A DNA stretch of 64,000 nt from Paracidobacterium acidisoli (GCF_003428625.2 NZ_QVQT02000007.1:124001-188000); one strand, 5' to 3'; positions 1 through 8,770 are shown, counted from the first letter of the stretch. Notes: generated from the letters alone by a model not told the origin. Program-made: numbers and translations.

Positions 1-234
1 GTTGATCGACTCGATGCCTTTAAATTTAAAGACGATTTTGCTGCGGAAGAACCAGTGACTCTCCAGCTCGATCTCGCGCGGGCGGGAGTGCAGTCTCTCC
101 GGGGGAATGAGAAACAGCCTGCGCCGCTCTTCGAAGCGTTCAGGGAAATCCGTGAGAATGTCGGCTATGATCTCGCCGCGTCGTCCGTGCGTACGAAGGA
201 GCCTGGCAACGATCACCCAATCAGACGGCGGCAT
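1..234 (-). CDS. rimM: RimM, ribosome maturation factor, N-terminal part (cut by window edge)
   Basis: The open frame starts at an ATG and runs off the left edge, giving 78 codons. The visible protein begins MPPSDWVIVARLLRTHGRRG, the typical RimM opening in which a short beta strand and a THGxxGE motif start the N-terminal beta-barrel. It continues with LESHWFF and KFKGIES, also typical of the family. RimM binds ribosomal protein S19 and assists 30S subunit maturation in the cytoplasm. It follows khpA by 17 bases in the same direction, and rpsP lies further upstream; this is the familiar rpsP-KH-rimM order, with trmD and rplS expected beyond the edge. No clear ribosome binding site precedes the ATG, so translational coupling to khpA is likely. 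The C-terminal PRC-barrel part is not visible. Confidence 0.93.
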   Translation of the reverse strand, partial: MPPSDWVIVARLLRTHGRRGEIIADILTDFPERFEERRRLFLIPPERLHSRPREIELESHWFFRSKIVFKFKGIESIN

Positions 235-251
235 GTGGGGGGAGGGGACCG

Positions 252-542
252 TTATTCTGCCTTGGCTGCCTGCTGGTTCTCTTCGAGAATGTCGAGCGTG
301 TAGCGATGATGATGCTTCATGCTGACGGCGCCGAGAATCGTGCGCATCGAACGCGCAGTCCGGCCCTGCTTGCCGATCACCTTACCTACGTCAGCAGGCG
401 CTACCCGCAGTCGAAGCACAGTGCTTTCGTCGCGCTCCACAGCCTCAACGATTACCGCGCCCGGTTCATCCACCAGTGCGCGAGCGATTTCCGTTACCAG
501 TTCCTGCATGTTGTCGGGTTTATCTTGCGAACTCATCTTCAT
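252..542 (-). CDS. khpA: KhpA-type KH-domain RNA-binding protein
   Basis: This is a 96-residue cytoplasmic protein that is essentially a single KH domain. The hallmark loop is visible as DVGKVIGKQGRTARSMRTIL (the IGKxG RNA-contact loop). KhpA proteins bind many RNAs and, in Gram-positive bacteria, act with KhpB; in Acidobacteriota the role is not established. The frame is open further upstream, but the ATG at 542 is preferred because a G-rich ribosome binding site (AAAGGGGGG) lies just before it; an ATG six bases downstream at 536 is an equally good alternative. It sits between rpsP and rimM, the standard location. About 180 bases separate it from rpsP, and I see no convincing terminator or promoter in that gap. 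Confidence 0.93.
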   Translation of the reverse strand: MKMSSQDKPDNMQELVTEIARALVDEPGAVIVEAVERDESTVLRLRVAPADVGKVIGKQGRTARSMRTILGAVSMKHHHRYTLDILEENQQAAKAE

Positions 543-722
543 GGCCCCCCTTTGCGAGATCGCCTTCCGTCTCCAAGGGCTTGTCGCGCAATAGTACCGC
601 AAGCCCAGGAAAGGAAGACAGCGTATTTCCTGAGTTTTTACGCCGTACCACAGCAAACATCTGTCAAGGGGGAACTTTTTTGATCCGTACTACTTACTAC
701 ACCCACGGAACTGGTACAGAAA

Positions 723-965
723 CTACGCTGCGACCGGAGCGCCCTGCTTCGCCACCAGAATGGCGACCCGATCGGACAACTGAGCACCCTTCGCGGTCCA
801 GTAATCGATGCGATCCTGCTTCAGCGTGACGGAAGCCGGGTTGGTACGCGGATTATAGGTACCGACCACTTCTACGGAACGGCCATTACGCGCGCGGCTC
901 TTCTCGATCACCACGACCCGGTAATATGGCTGCTTGCGCGCACCGACGCGCGCCAGACGAATCAT
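723..965 (-). CDS. rpsP: Ribosomal protein S16
   Basis: An 80-residue protein starting MIRLARVGARKQPYYRVVV, an unmistakable S16 start, with the downstream signature GTYNPRTNPASVTL and DRIDYWTAKGAQLSDRV. S16 is an early-binding protein of the 30S subunit body. Length is normal for the family. The ATG at 965 was chosen because the conserved N-terminus begins exactly there; an AAAGGA sequence lies about 15 bases upstream, which is a little far. It is the first gene of the rpsP-khpA-rimM transcript. ffh, often found just upstream, is absent; the upstream neighbour is an unrelated transporter. Confidence 0.97.
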   Translation of the reverse strand: MIRLARVGARKQPYYRVVVIEKSRARNGRSVEVVGTYNPRTNPASVTLKQDRIDYWTAKGAQLSDRVAILVAKQGAPVAA

Positions 966-1066
966 CAACACAGTCAAACATCCTTTCAAATACAGCTGCA
1001 ATTTCAGGGGATACCAGCGGCTGCTGCGCCCGTCAAACAGGCGTTAACGCATACTCCTGGAAGTTA

Positions 1067-1072
1067 AGTATA
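1067..1072 (-). promoter_or_regulatory. Candidate -10 box for the rpsP operon
   Basis: On the minus strand the sequence TGCTATACT gives an extended -10 (TATACT), about 100 bases before the rpsP start. A weak -35 (CTGTCC) lies 18 bases further upstream. The implied leader is about 95 nt. Called by eye only. Confidence 0.35.
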
Positions 1073-1147
1073 GCAGCAGGAATGGCCTGCGGACAGAGAA
1101 TCTCTCACAGGAACATTCCCTTCCCGTGAAACATTTTCTTCGCGCAC

Positions 1148-2614
1148 TCAGTCTTCGACAGCGGCCAGCACCTGCTCTGACGGAGCTTCGCTGCGGAACT
1201 CACCCTCCCACCGGGCTACGACTGCCGCAGCCAGACAATTCCCCACCACATTCACCGTCGTCCGTCCCATGTCCATCAGCGCGTCGATGCCCAGGACCAC
1301 GAAGATCGGACCCTCCGGCAAGCCGAAGATCGAAGACATCGCCATCAGCACCACCAGCCCTGCCCGCGGCACGCCTGCCAGGCCTTTGCTCATCAGCATC
1401 AGCGTTCCCAGCATCACGATCTGCGTGCGGAGTTCCATCCGGAACCCCGCGGCCTGCGCCACGAAGACCGATGCCAGCGACAGGTAAAGCGCCGAGCCCG
1501 CGAGGTTGAAGCTGTATCCGGTCGGAATCACAAAGGCGACGATGCGGCGCGGAACGCCGAAGGCCTCCATCACCTCCATCGACCGCGGCAGTGCTGCCTC
1601 CGACGTGCTGGTGGCGAAGGCAATCGTCGCCGGCTCCGCAACGGCGCGCAGAAACTCCCGCACCGGGATGCGCGCGATCAGCGCGGCCGGCAGCATCGCC
1701 AGCAGAGCAAAGGCAATGAGCGCGATATAGAGCAGCAGCAGCAGACGGCCCAGGCTCAGCATCACGCCCAGCCCCGACTGCGCCACCGTATAGGCCAGCG
1801 CCGCTCCCACGCCGAAGGGCGCAAAATACATCACCAGATTGGTGAAGGCGAACATCGTCTCGGTCAGCGATTCCGCCAGCCGCATCATCGGAGCGCGCCG
1901 CTCCTCATTGAGCCGCGCCAGCGCCAGACCGAAGAGGATGGCGAAGACCGCCACCTGCAGAATCTGATTGTCGGCCATCGATTTCGCGATGCTCTCGGGA
2001 AAGACGTGAATCAGGAACTCCTGCCAGGAAATCTGTTGCGGAGCCTGCGCCGGATGCGCTTCAGCCAGCCCGCTTCCGCCGGGAAGCGCGCTCGCAGCAG
2101 CAGTCGAAGCACTTCCTGCATGCAGATGCGTTCCCACCTTCGAGACATCGATCGCGACGAGACCGATCGCCAGCGCGATCGTCGTCAGGACTTCAAAATA
2201 GATCAGGGATTTGAGTCCGAGGCGGCCGACCGCGCGCAGATCGCCGTGCCCGGCAATCCCGGTGATCAGCGTTCCCAGAATCAGCGGGCCGACGATGACC
2301 CGGATCAGGCGCAGGAAGATGTCACTGAGGACGCGAAGCTGTATTGCGAGACGCGGCGCATCGAGCCCGAGCTCGATCCCGGCCAGCATCGCCCAGAAGA
2401 TCCATATCGTCAGCGACCGCCTGCGTATGGCGCCCCAGGCCAGCAGCAGCAGCCCGGCCACGCGGATCGCGATTCCCACCCGGCCCAGTGGAGTCGACAG
2501 GCTGCCTGCCACTCCTCCGGCCAGCACGCCGGCGGCATACAGGGCAATCCCCGGGAAAAGTATTCGACCTGCGCCGGGAAGTTCCGATTTCACCCGCTTT
2601 TCCCCTCTGTCCAT
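1148..2614 (-). CDS. Dicarboxylate/amino acid:cation symporter (DAACS family)
   Basis: A 488-residue polytopic inner-membrane protein of the sodium or proton:dicarboxylate symporter family (GltP/DctA/GltPh type). Family signatures visible are the serine-rich hairpin ATSTSEAALPRSMEVMEAFG, the SFNLAGSALYLSLASVF segment, and near the C-terminus DALMDMGRTTVNVVGNCLAA, where the conserved Asp and Asn-containing substrate and cation sites lie. The N-terminal region is somewhat longer than in GltP and has two extra hydrophobic stretches. Likely substrates are C4-dicarboxylates, glutamate or aspartate; the exact one cannot be told. A GTG at 2593 has a better-placed AGAGGGG ribosome binding site than the ATG used here, so the true start may be there. 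It is transcribed towards rpsP but appears to be a separate unit. Confidence 0.93.
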   Translation of the reverse strand: MDRGEKRVKSELPGAGRILFPGIALYAAGVLAGGVAGSLSTPLGRVGIAIRVAGLLLLAWGAIRRRSLTIWIFWAMLAGIELGLDAPRLAIQLRVLSDIFLRLIRVIVGPLILGTLITGIAGHGDLRAVGRLGLKSLIYFEVLTTIALAIGLVAIDVSKVGTHLHAGSASTAAASALPGGSGLAEAHPAQAPQQISWQEFLIHVFPESIAKSMADNQILQVAVFAILFGLALARLNEERRAPMMRLAESLTETMFAFTNLVMYFAPFGVGAALAYTVAQSGLGVMLSLGRLLLLLYIALIAFALLAMLPAALIARIPVREFLRAVAEPATIAFATSTSEAALPRSMEVMEAFGVPRRIVAFVIPTGYSFNLAGSALYLSLASVFVAQAAGFRMELRTQIVMLGTLMLMSKGLAGVPRAGLVVLMAMSSIFGLPEGPIFVVLGIDALMDMGRTTVNVVGNCLAAAVVARWEGEFRSEAPSEQVLAAVED

Positions 2615-2649
2615 CGCCGTTCGCCGGCACCCAAATTCCTTTCATCATA

Positions 2650-2704
2650 GCGAAGCGCCGTTTGAAATAGGGCGAAGCGCCGCCTGGGGCACAGCGAAGC
2701 GCCG
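2650..2704. repeat. Three 11-bp direct repeats at exact 22-bp spacing
   Basis: GCGAAGCGCCG occurs at 2650, 2672 and 2694, exactly 22 bases apart each time. The intervening 11 bases are not conserved. The array lies between the symporter start and the divergently read tRNA-Leu. Two helical turns between units would place bound proteins on one DNA face. No open frame covers it convincingly. Confidence 0.7.
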
Positions 2705-2782
2705 GTTCGCAGCCGATTCCGCGATGGCGCGGCCTCACTGGCACGTATTCGATCCATACTCTGCACGAGCACGCCGGTGGCA

Positions 2783-2788
2783 TAAAAT
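2783..2788 (+). promoter_or_regulatory. Candidate -10 box for tRNA-Leu
   Basis: TAAAAT lies about 22 bases before the mature tRNA 5' end, leaving room for a start site and a short 5' leader removed by RNase P. A -35 element is not clear; the best match is CTGCAC 16 bases upstream. Confidence 0.35.
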
Positions 2789-2809
2789 GATCCCAGCCAT
2801 GGATCATGT

Positions 2810-2894
2810 GCGAAAGTGGCGAAATTGGCAGACGCACCAGACTTAGGATCTGGCGGGGCAACCCGTGGGGGTTCAAGTCCCCCCTTTCGCACCA
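2810..2894 (+). tRNA. tRNA-Leu (anticodon UAG), CCA encoded
   Basis: A complete class II tRNA of 85 bases. The acceptor stem is GCGAAAG paired with CTTTCGC, followed by discriminator A and an encoded CCA. The anticodon stem is CCAGA/TCTGG with loop CTTAGGA, giving anticodon TAG, which reads CUA leucine codons and others in the CUN box. The long variable arm (CGGGGCAACCCGT) is typical of tRNA-Leu. The T arm is GGGGG-TTCAAGT-CCCCC. It appears to be a single-gene unit. Confidence 0.97.
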
Positions 2895-2992
2895 GATGAC
2901 AGGGCGCTTCGGCGGTCTCTCCACAGCTTTATCGCCGAATTCGAATGGCGCCGCGCCTCGCGGCCTGCTGCTGCGGTACTCTGGTGAAAACC

Positions 2993-3298
2993 ATGAATGC
3001 CTCGCATCCGCAACCGAAGCTGAATCTCACCAAATCGTCCGATTACCGGGAAACCTATGCCAACAGCGTGCAGATTCGCATGAGCATGTGGGATTTCTTT
3101 TTTGCCTTCGGACTCATTCGCCAGGAGATGCCCGATCAGGTGACGATTGAAAATGGCCACGGCGTCTATATCAGCCCGCAGCAGGCCAAGGCGCTGTGGA
3201 ACATGCTGGGACAGAACCTGGCGCAGTATGAGCAGACCTTCGGCCCGATCTCGCTTGAGCCGCAGCCTGTTCCCGCACCTCACGGCCCGGTGCACTGA
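2993..3298 (+). CDS. DUF3467 family protein
   Basis: A 101-residue soluble protein with the DUF3467 pattern: SDYRETYANSVQIRMSMWDF near residues 13-32, a central valine-rich strand, then GVYISPQQAKALWNMLGQNL. Members are small proteins found across bacteria and archaea, and no biochemical role is established. The ATG at 2993 is chosen because homology begins just after it and a GGTGA sequence precedes it. A glycosyltransferase starts four bases after its stop, so the two are probably co-transcribed, but this does not reveal a function. It lacks a signal peptide. Confidence 0.85.
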   Translation: MNASHPQPKLNLTKSSDYRETYANSVQIRMSMWDFFFAFGLIRQEMPDQVTIENGHGVYISPQQAKALWNMLGQNLAQYEQTFGPISLEPQPVPAPHGPVH

Positions 3299-3301
3299 CG
3301 C

Positions 3302-4882
3302 GTGACCGGCACCGGAAGATCTTCGCGGCCGATTCCCTCCGGGCTGTTTTGGGCGCTGATTTTCCCGCTGATCTTTATTGCGGTGCTGGTCGCGCACCTG
3401 TCGCTGCTGCGCCTTCCTTATTACTGGGACGAGGCCGGATACTACATTCCGGCAGCCTGGGACTTCTTCCGGACCGGCTCGCTGATCCCCTTTTCGACGC
3501 TTTCAAATGCCCATCCGCCGCTTCCCTCCCTGTGCCTCGCCCTTGCATGGAAGCTCTTCTCTTTCTCGCCGCTGGTCACGCGCACAACCATGTGCCTGGT
3601 CTCCGCCGTCGCGCTGACCGCGGTGTGGAAGCTGGCGCTCACCGTAACCGGCAGACAGTCGGTTGCCGCGGTAACCGTGGCTCTCACCGCGATCTATCCG
3701 GTCTTCTTCGCGCAGAGCTCGCTCGCGCATGCGGATATGTTCGCCACCGCCGCGACACTTTGGGCGCTGGCCTTTCTGCTGCAGAGAAAGCTCTGGCCGG
3801 CAGCGCTCTGCTTTGCCCTTGCGGCGCTGGCCAAGGAGACGGCCATCGTTACTCCGCTGGCGCTCGCGCTGTGGCAGCTCCGGCTGGCGCTGCGCTCACC
3901 GCAGAAGAGAGAGCCTCTGCGCGCCGCCGCGCTGCTCTGCCTGCCGGTCATTCCGCTGGCACTCTGGTACTTCTATCACTGGCACCGCACCGGCTATATC
4001 TTCGGGAACCCTGAATTTCTGCGCTACAACGCCACCCAAACGCTGACACCCCTGCGCGTGCTGCTGGCCTTCGCGCATCGCGTGATGCACGTGACCCTGC
4101 ACATGAATCTCTTTGTGCCGGTGCTGCTGACGCTGGGCTGCATGCTGCTTCCGCCGGCCACAGAAGACGACGGCACCGAGCGCAGACGGATCTCCTTCGA
4201 AGATCAGGCGATCTTTTATGTCGTGATCCTCGCCAACCTGCTTCTCTTCTCCGTGCTCGGAGGGGCGCTGCTCACGCGCTATCTGCTTCCGCTCTATCCT
4301 CTGGTGCTGCTTCTCTGCGTCAATACCTTTCACCGCCGTCTGCGGGACTGGTCGGCGCTCGTTGCCCTCAGCACAGCAGGATTCATCATCGGCCTCTTCG
4401 TCAACCCGCCTTACCGCTTCGCGCCGGAAGACAACCTCGAATACGTAACCGTGATCCGGCTGCAGCAGAAGGCCATTGCGCAGATTCTCGCGCACTATCC
4501 CGGGGCGACCGTGCTGACCGCGTGGCCAGCCACCGACGAGCTGCAGAAGCCGGAGCTGGGCTACGTCTCGCGGCCGGTGCCCGTGACCGCCATCGACAAT
4601 TTCTCGCTGCCGCAGATTCATCGCGCCGCGTCGCTCGACCAGCCGTATACCGTCGGCCTTATCTTCTCCACCAAGTACGACCCGCCCCGGCTCCTGCTCA
4701 GCCTGGGACGCCGCAACGAGGCTCTCGACACACGCTTCTTCGATTTTCACCGCGATCTTCCGCCGCGGACCATCGCCCGTCTGCTCGACGGGCAGGTCGT
4801 CTGGAGCATGGACAGCAAGGGGCAGTGGGCCGCCGTTCTTCACTTCGACCGGCCGCAGGTAGCCCGGTGGCCGCTCGAATAA
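3302..4882 (+). CDS. GT-C fold membrane glycosyltransferase (GT39/ArnT-like)
   Basis: A 526-residue integral membrane protein with about ten hydrophobic segments. After the first one comes LPYYWDEAGYYIPAAWDFF, holding the acidic DE motif that polyprenyl-phosphate-sugar-dependent GT-C enzymes use for catalysis in the first periplasmic loop. The layout resembles GT39/ArnT/YkcB proteins, which move a sugar from a lipid-phosphate donor to a lipid or protein. Donor and acceptor are unknown. The start is the GTG immediately after the upstream stop, suggesting coupling with the DUF3467 gene. The last 130 residues are a mostly soluble domain. Family assignment is firm; substrate is not. Confidence 0.85.
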   Translation: MTGTGRSSRPIPSGLFWALIFPLIFIAVLVAHLSLLRLPYYWDEAGYYIPAAWDFFRTGSLIPFSTLSNAHPPLPSLCLALAWKLFSFSPLVTRTTMCLVSAVALTAVWKLALTVTGRQSVAAVTVALTAIYPVFFAQSSLAHADMFATAATLWALAFLLQRKLWPAALCFALAALAKETAIVTPLALALWQLRLALRSPQKREPLRAAALLCLPVIPLALWYFYHWHRTGYIFGNPEFLRYNATQTLTPLRVLLAFAHRVMHVTLHMNLFVPVLLTLGCMLLPPATEDDGTERRRISFEDQAIFYVVILANLLLFSVLGGALLTRYLLPLYPLVLLLCVNTFHRRLRDWSALVALSTAGFIIGLFVNPPYRFAPEDNLEYVTVIRLQQKAIAQILAHYPGATVLTAWPATDELQKPELGYVSRPVPVTAIDNFSLPQIHRAASLDQPYTVGLIFSTKYDPPRLLLSLGRRNEALDTRFFDFHRDLPPRTIARLLDGQVVWSMDSKGQWAAVLHFDRPQVARWPLE

Positions 4883-4894
4883 CTGCCACCCACT

Positions 4895-4900
4895 TATAAT
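4895..4900 (+). promoter_or_regulatory. Candidate -10 box close to the TPR gene start
   Basis: A perfect TATAAT ends 9 bases before the GTG start of the TPR gene. Transcription would begin within a few bases of the start codon, giving an almost leaderless message. No clear -35 is seen. Confidence 0.4.
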
Positions 4901-4909
4901 CACTCTGTC

Positions 4910-6559
4910 GTGCGGCTTTCCTTTCTATCCCGTCTCTTTTCCGTTTTTGTCCTGATTGTCTTCGCTCTTTCTCTGCCGGCACAGCAGGCATCGGAGAGCG
5001 TGCCGCAGGCTCCCGCGAGCTCAGAGAGCGAAGCGGCCACCCACGGACGTCTGATCCTGGTGCTGCCCTTCGAGAATCACAGCGGCCAGGCGAGCCTTGA
5101 CTGGATGGAGGAGGCATTTCCCGACATCTTCAATCGCCGGCTGGCTTCGGCGGGCTTTCTGCCCATCATCCGCGCCGACCGCCTCTATGCCTTCGATCAT
5201 CTCGGCCTGCCGCTCAATCTGCATCCTTCGCACGCCACGGCGATCCGCATCGCGCAGATGCTCGACGCCGATTACATCGTCTTCGGAGACTACACCGTTA
5301 CCGGCGACCAGCTCACCGCCGAGACCCGCATTCTGGACGTGACGGCGCTGCACCTCGGCAACAATATTCAGGAGCAGTCGAAGCTCGAAGATCTGCTCGA
5401 TACGGCCAACAAGCTCGCCTGGGAGGTGGCCCGTCAGTTCGACCCCACCTATGCCGTCGCCGAGCAGACCTTTCTCGCCGCCGACGGACATCTGCCCGTC
5501 AGCGCCTTTGAGAATTACATTCGCGGCGTCGTGGAAGATCAGCCCGACGAAGGCATTCGGCATCTGCGCGAGTCCATCCGCATCGATCCCAACTTTCCGC
5601 CCGCATGGCTGGCGCTGGGCCGGCGATACTTCGCCAATCAGGATTACGATGAGGCGGCCGCCACCTTCGGCCACCTGCCCACGGACTACACCTACGCTCT
5701 CGAAGCGGATTTCTACCGCGGCCTTGCCTTCTTCTATACCGGCAATTACATGAAGGCCGAGGATGCCTTCGCCTTCGTCAGCACGCGGCTCCCGCTGCCT
5801 GAGGTCGTGAATAACCAGGGCGTCGCCGCCAGCCGCCGCGGCAAGGATGCTGCGGCCCTCTTTCGCGAAGCCATTGCCGCCGATCCCAAAGAGCCCGATT
5901 ATCATTTCAATCTGGCTGTCTCTCTCGCGCACAGCGGGAAGACTCCGGAGGCCGTCGCCGAGCTGCAGCAGACCCTGAAGCTTCGCCCGCAGGATGCGGA
6001 GGCGCAGTCTTACCTGAACACACTGCAGAATCCGGGCGCGGTGAAACCCAACCCCGACCCAGGCCACGCCATCACCGATACCGAAGGACCGCTTGAGCGC
6101 ATCCGCCGCACCTATAACGAAGCCGGCTTCCGTCAGGCCGCCTTTGAAATGGAGCAGGTGCAGAAGATGCGGCTTGCCTCGATGCCTCCGGCGCAGCGCG
6201 CTGCCGCTCTGGTCAAAGACGGCGATCAGTTCTTTCAGCGCGGCCTGGTGCTTGAGGCCGAGCACGAATATCAGTCGGCTCTGAGCGCCGACCCCTCCTC
6301 GGCCGCCGCGCATGCCGGCCTTGCCGCCGTGCGCGAGCGCAGCGGCGATCAGGCTGCCGCGCGTGACGAGGCGCAGAAGTCTCTGCACCTTGCGCCCAAC
6401 GCCGACGCGCATCTGGTTCTGGCGCGCCTCGATCTCGCCGGCAATCAGCTACTCGCCGCCGCCGGCGAGGTCAGCGATGCGCTGAAGGTCGATCCGGCCA
6501 GCCCTGCCGCCCGCGGCATGAAACAGGCGCTCGAAGCGCGTGGACAGCAGGTGCCATGA
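4910..6559 (+). CDS. Exported tetratricopeptide-repeat protein
   Basis: A 549-residue protein with an N-terminal signal peptide (about residues 1-25, ending LSLPAQQA). Residues about 45-160 form a FlgO/CsgG-like alpha-beta domain (RLILVLPFENHSGQ, then ADYIVFGDYTVTGDQL), as found in periplasmic or outer-membrane assembly proteins. From about residue 200 onward there are repeated TPR units, for example FPPAWLALGRRYFANQDYDE and EPDYHFNLAVSLAHSGKTPE, with a second cluster near the C-terminus. It probably acts as a periplasmic scaffold. Its stop overlaps the start of the nfeD-type gene by four bases (ATGA), so it likely belongs to the same operon as NfeD, slipin and the SPOR protein. The exact partner is unknown. 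Confidence 0.82.
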   Translation: MRLSFLSRLFSVFVLIVFALSLPAQQASESVPQAPASSESEAATHGRLILVLPFENHSGQASLDWMEEAFPDIFNRRLASAGFLPIIRADRLYAFDHLGLPLNLHPSHATAIRIAQMLDADYIVFGDYTVTGDQLTAETRILDVTALHLGNNIQEQSKLEDLLDTANKLAWEVARQFDPTYAVAEQTFLAADGHLPVSAFENYIRGVVEDQPDEGIRHLRESIRIDPNFPPAWLALGRRYFANQDYDEAAATFGHLPTDYTYALEADFYRGLAFFYTGNYMKAEDAFAFVSTRLPLPEVVNNQGVAASRRGKDAAALFREAIAADPKEPDYHFNLAVSLAHSGKTPEAVAELQQTLKLRPQDAEAQSYLNTLQNPGAVKPNPDPGHAITDTEGPLERIRRTYNEAGFRQAAFEMEQVQKMRLASMPPAQRAAALVKDGDQFFQRGLVLEAEHEYQSALSADPSSAAAHAGLAAVRERSGDQAAARDEAQKSLHLAPNADAHLVLARLDLAGNQLLAAAGEVSDALKVDPASPAARGMKQALEARGQQVP

Positions 6560-7908
6560 TCTGCCTCCGGAGGTGGCTGTCTCGCTTCAGAACGCCGGCG
6601 ACGGCCGCCCTGGCCGCGGCTGTTTTTCTGGCCTTCGCGTCTCTGCTTAGTCCATCGGGCCTCGCCGCGTCAACCCCGCGCGTTGTCGTGCTGCATCTCG
6701 ACGACACCATCCAGCCGATCAGCGAGGATTATCTGAGCCGAGGTATTGCGCGTGCGGCCGATACCCGCGCCGATGCGCTGCTCGTCACGCTGAACACGCC
6801 CGGCGGCCTGCTCGACTCCACGCGCGAGATGGTCTCAAAGATTCTCGCCTCGCCTGTGCCGGTCATTGTGTACGTCGCGCCCTCCGGCAGCCGCGCCGGC
6901 TCGGCGGGCTTCTTTCTGCTCGAAGCGGCCGACATCGCCGCCATGGCTCCCGGAACCAACGCGGGCGCGTCGCACCCGGTCATCGAAGGCGCAAAGCTCG
7001 ACCCCATCATGAAGCAGAAGCTGGAGAACGACACGACCGCCTTTCTCCGCTCCTTCGTCTCGCGCCGCGGGCGCAATGTCGACGCGGCCCAGGATGCCGT
7101 GCTTAACTCGAAGTCGTACACCGAGCGCGAGGCCCTGCAGCTTCATCTCCTCGACACGATCGCGCCTGACGAACATGCTCTGCTCAATGCGATCGACGGC
7201 CGCACCATCACCCGCTTCGACGGGCGCACGCAGGTTCTTCATACGCGCGATGCGATCCTGACCCCGGTCACTCCGTCTCTGCGCGAGCAGATCCTCGACC
7301 GCCTGATGGACCCGAACCTGGCTGTTCTGATCCTCGTCGTCGGCGGCCTGCTGATCTACCTCGAGTTCAATGCGCCCGGCACCATCATTCCCGGCGCGCT
7401 CGGCACCCTGCTGCTGCTGCTCGCTCTCTTCGCGCTCAACCTGCTGCCTGTGCATTACACCTCGATGGTGCTCATCCTCGGAGCCTTTGCCCTCATGATT
7501 CTGGAAGCAAAAGTGCCCAGTCATGGCATACTGGCCGGAGTCGGCATCATCGCCCTGGTGCTGGGTACCCTCACGCTGGTCGATGCGCCCATTCCGGAGC
7601 TGCGCGTGCACGTCTCTACCGCCATCGCCACCGGCGTCGCCTTCGGCTTCATCACGACATTCCTCGTGCGCCTTGCCGTGCGCGCTCGCAACAATAAAGT
7701 GCTGACCGGGCCGGATGCGCTCATCGGCGGCATCGGCATCGCCCAGGAGGCTCTTGCGCCGCGCGGCCAGATCCTCGTCCACGGGGAGCTCTGGTTTGCC
7801 GAATCCGCTACGCCTGTCGCCCCTGGAGAACACGTCCGCGTCCGCGCCGTAAACGGTCTGACGCTGTTGGTCGAGCGGATTCCCGATGCCGTTTCTTCAA
7901 CGGTTTAA
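6556..7908 (+). CDS. nfeD: NfeD family membrane serine protease (ClpP-class, long form)
   Basis: A 450-residue protein: a signal or anchor segment near residues 15-38, a ClpP/crotonase-like protease domain (about 40-240), several membrane helices (about 255-370), and a C-terminal OB-fold NfeD domain (about 385-445). The protease domain contains NTPGGLLDSTREM and PSGSRAGSAGFFLLEAADIA, with the likely nucleophile Ser116 and a probable partner lysine near residue 155 (KLEND). In archaeal 1510-N homologues this Ser-Lys dyad cleaves the hydrophobic C-terminus of the adjacent stomatin. Here the next gene is a slipin, the standard pairing. It overlaps the TPR gene by four bases. Confidence 0.92.
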   Translation: MICLRRWLSRFRTPATAALAAAVFLAFASLLSPSGLAASTPRVVVLHLDDTIQPISEDYLSRGIARAADTRADALLVTLNTPGGLLDSTREMVSKILASPVPVIVYVAPSGSRAGSAGFFLLEAADIAAMAPGTNAGASHPVIEGAKLDPIMKQKLENDTTAFLRSFVSRRGRNVDAAQDAVLNSKSYTEREALQLHLLDTIAPDEHALLNAIDGRTITRFDGRTQVLHTRDAILTPVTPSLREQILDRLMDPNLAVLILVVGGLLIYLEFNAPGTIIPGALGTLLLLLALFALNLLPVHYTSMVLILGAFALMILEAKVPSHGILAGVGIIALVLGTLTLVDAPIPELRVHVSTAIATGVAFGFITTFLVRLAVRARNNKVLTGPDALIGGIGIAQEALAPRGQILVHGELWFAESATPVAPGEHVRVRAVNGLTLLVERIPDAVSSTV

Positions 7909-7957
7909 CTCATTTCCGGTCTCTTCAATGAGATACAATCGCAGCCGGTGAGGCTTT

Positions 7958-8743
7958 ATGTCCAGCATTCCTGTCTTGATCGTCGTCCTCGTTGTTCTTC
8001 TCTATCTGTTCAATTCGATCAAGATCCTGCGCGAATATGAGCGCGGCGTGATCTTTCGCCTCGGGCGCGCTCTGCCGCAGCCCAAAGGCCCCGGCATCAT
8101 TCTTGTTTTCCGTCCCTTCGATCAGATGGTCCGCGTCTCGCTGCGTCAGGAAGTGATGGAAGTTCCCCCGCAGGACGTCATCACCCGCGACAATGTCACC
8201 ATCAAGGTGAACGCGGTGATCACGCTGCGCGTGCTGGACCCGGCAAAGGCCGTCATCGAGGTCTCGAACTATGTCTATCAGACCTCGCAGTTTGCGCAGA
8301 CCACGCTGCGCTCGGTGCTGGGCGAGGTGGAGCTCGACGGGCTGCTTTCGCACCGCGACGCCCTCAACCAGCGCATTCAGAGCATCATCGACCAGCGCAC
8401 CGAGCCCTGGGGCGTAAAGGTGGTCAGCGTAGAGGTCAAGCAGGTCGACCTGCCGGAGCAGATGCTGCGCGCCATGGCCCGTCAGGCCGAAGCCGAGCGC
8501 GAGAAGCGTTCAAAGATTATCAATGCCGAGGGCGAATTCGCCGCCGCCGAGCGTCTGGTCGAGGCTTCAAACCTGCTCGCCCAGCAGCCTATCACCTTAC
8601 AGCTCAAGTACCTGCAGACCCTGATCGATATCGGCGTCGAGAAAAACACGACCATTGTCTTTCCTCTTCCCCTGGAGCTCCTCTCGCTTCTGGGAAAGAT
8701 TGTGCCAGCCGCGCAGCCGGCTCCGCCACCGGAGCAGAAGTAG
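7958..8743 (+). CDS. Slipin (stomatin/prohibitin-type SPFH membrane protein)
   Basis: A 261-residue protein with one N-terminal membrane helix (residues about 5-22) followed by the SPFH domain: [13 protein letters not shown], the [20 protein letters not shown] segment and [20 protein letters not shown], leading into a coiled coil. Slipins oligomerise in the membrane and organise local lipid and protein domains. The protein ends in a short proline-rich tail; just before it, the hydrophobic stretch [15 protein letters not shown] is a plausible cleavage region for the upstream NfeD protease. A GTGAGG ribosome binding site lies four bases before the ATG, and a TACAAT -10-like box at 7934-7939 could allow independent expression. 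Confidence 0.93.
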   Translation: MSSIPVLIVVLVVLLYLFNSIKILREYERGVIFRLGRALPQPKGPGIILVFRPFDQMVRVSLRQEVMEVPPQDVITRDNVTIKVNAVITLRVLDPAKAVIEVSNYVYQTSQFAQTTLRSVLGEVELDGLLSHRDALNQRIQSIIDQRTEPWGVKVVSVEVKQVDLPEQMLRAMARQAEAEREKRSKIINAEGEFAAAERLVEASNLLAQQPITLQLKYLQTLIDIGVEKNTTIVFPLPLELLSLLGKIVPAAQPAPPPEQK

Positions 8744-8770
8744 CGGGTTAGCATCAGCGGAGGCATCGCC

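Noticed and set aside
657-722. Minus-strand TTGACA between rpsP and khpA as an internal promoter
   Set aside because: No -10 box at 16-18 bases follows; the nearest A/T-rich stretch is more than 20 bases away.
2650-2704. The 22-bp spaced repeats as a CRISPR remnant
   Set aside because: Only 11 bp are conserved per unit, the spacers are 11 bp, and no cas gene is near.
5021-6412. Long open frame on the minus strand opposite the TPR gene
   Set aside because: The plus-strand product has a signal peptide, a recognisable domain and TPR repeats; the opposite frame has biased composition, no family features and no ribosome binding site. It is a shadow of high GC codon use.
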